Shown one piece after another: positions 34,420 to 34,981 of a stretch of DNA of 34,981 nt. The stretch is from Rhizobiales bacterium 24-66-13 (GTDB taxonomy: Bacteria > Pseudomonadota > Alphaproteobacteria > Rhizobiales > Xanthobacteraceae). Where the stretch lies: positions 1 through 34,981 of the forward strand of contig NCHM01000012.1 in NCBI GenBank assembly GCA_002257205.1. The letters are read 5' to 3'. The notes beneath the pieces are model-generated. The model ran no database searches. It was not told the origin of the DNA and saw only the letters and a list, made by a program, of their open reading frames with translations. The translations under genes were made by a program, and so were the position numbers. Position 1 is the first letter of the stretch. The number at the start of each line of letters is the position of its first letter.

Positions 34420-34844
34420 GCGCGCCGAGAAGGCCATTAAGGCTGGACCAGATCGGAGCCGCCGCAACCTGCCGTCCACCGACATTGAGGCGGGCGGGGG
34501 ATCGGGCGGTAAAGCCACGGTCGATGGAAGGCTACGGCCCAGTCGCGTTGTCCGGTGGAGCGCTTGGCCAGGCGGCGCATCGCCCACAGCACGATCGATG
34601 ACCGGGAAGTGGCGCTTCTCACCCAAGCAGCGTGCGGGGGCCGGCGTCGTTCAGTCCTCGGTCGACGGGTTCGAATCGCCGCCAACTCTGTCGGCGCAGT
34701 CTTGATGGCATGCCGAGCATGGCCACGTTCTCCTTGATGTCAGCTCTGTCAGACTAAGCGCACCGAACGGCCTCTTCGATGGATGGATCTGGCCGAAGGC
34801 CGGCTGAAGCCTCGACCGCCTAAGGCGCAACAGCGCCGTCAAAA
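34420..34844. other. 425-bp region without a recognised gene
   Basis: No frame with a ribosome site and protein-like composition was found on either strand. A minus-strand frame ending near 34437 (VLWAMRRLAKRSTGQRDW) looks mildly protein-like and could be a decayed gene. Confidence 0.4.
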
Positions 34845-34892
34845 CTTTCTTCCCCTGCCGGCTGCGCCGTCATTCCTCGCGGGACAAGAAAG
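34845..34892 (+). promoter_or_regulatory. Second copy of the long hairpin element, at the right edge
   Basis: Stem CTTTCTT (34845-34851) with AAGAAAG (34886-34892). It encloses 34 nt with a short inner hairpin (CGGC-TGC-GCCG) and TCGCGGGAC at the 3' side, the same layout as 31651-31713. About 75 nt later both copies run into a similar GGCCGCRATGG stretch, suggesting a gene start near 34970 that runs off the window. Confidence 0.55.
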
Positions 34893-34981
34893 CCCCTCCT
34901 TTGCTGTCGAGCCCCTTCGGGGTGCGCCGTCGATCGCCTCCGGCCCCTCGATCACCATCGAGGCCGCAATGGTGCGGGCTC

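Noticed and set aside
34660..34690. TTCGAATC resembling a tRNA T loop, as a possible right attachment site
   Set aside because: The flanking bases do not form a T stem and no acceptor sequence follows.

Overview
The window is high-GC DNA from an alphaproteobacterium, most likely a member of the Hyphomicrobiales (Rhizobiales). I infer this from Mur/Fur-type operator palindromes in front of an Nramp transporter and from an ardC / large ParB / strawberry-notch helicase / toprim / DUF2493 gene block that is typical of integrative elements and plasmids in this class. No species can be named from the sequence alone.

Layout. (1) Positions 1-3316 look like ordinary chromosome: a truncated mntH (minus strand) divergent from a GMC flavoprotein dehydrogenase and a small secreted protein. 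(2) Positions 3439-3807 form a junction: the 5' half of a tRNA-Arg(CCG) gene, about 250 bp of non-coding or decayed DNA, then a complete tRNA-Arg(CCG). This is the signature of tRNA-targeted integration. (3) Positions 3916-20573 are a dense defence island. On the minus strand lies a complete QatABCD anti-phage operon (KAP ATPase, QatB, QueC-like, TatD-like; all junctions overlap). Directly upstream, on the same strand, is a translationally coupled pair: a ParB-like protein and a zinc-knuckle/coiled-coil/DUF2130 nuclease-like protein. On the plus strand come a YjzC-like small protein, two adjacent uncharacterised genes with HEPN-like R-x-H motifs, and a possible papain-fold protein. A four-gene set follows: a DNA-binding Fic-like protein whose catalytic His is Gln, a Gabija GajA (OLD-type ATPase/TOPRIM), a GajB (UvrD-like helicase), and a third gene with a PD-(D/E)xK-like nuclease domain. 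The Fic gene is preceded by an array of TTGCGCCTA half-sites. (4) Positions 20691-34981 are the element backbone: ardC, a 710-residue ParB, small proteins, a 1443-residue methylase/strawberry-notch helicase, a toprim protein, a DUF2493 protein and two small membrane proteins. GFA-family and flavin-reductase cargo genes sit on the opposite strand.

RNA-level structure. Three backbone genes (ardC, parB, helicase) have similar structured leaders: a GC-rich stem of different sequence but preserved pairing, directly followed by the Shine-Dalgarno. They resemble the described radC RNA motif of alphaproteobacterial mobile DNA. A second structured element (long variable stem, inner hairpin, TCGCGRGAC core) occurs before the DUF2493 gene and again at the right edge, probably in front of a gene outside the window.

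How the genes work together. The backbone genes are likely to handle DNA maintenance, transfer and anti-restriction for an integrative element entered at tRNA-Arg. The island carries two recognised anti-phage systems (Qat, Gabija) and two or three gene sets that look like undescribed or extended defence modules: ParB-like/DUF2130 next to Qat, the HEPN-like pair, and the Fic regulator plus nuclease around Gabija.
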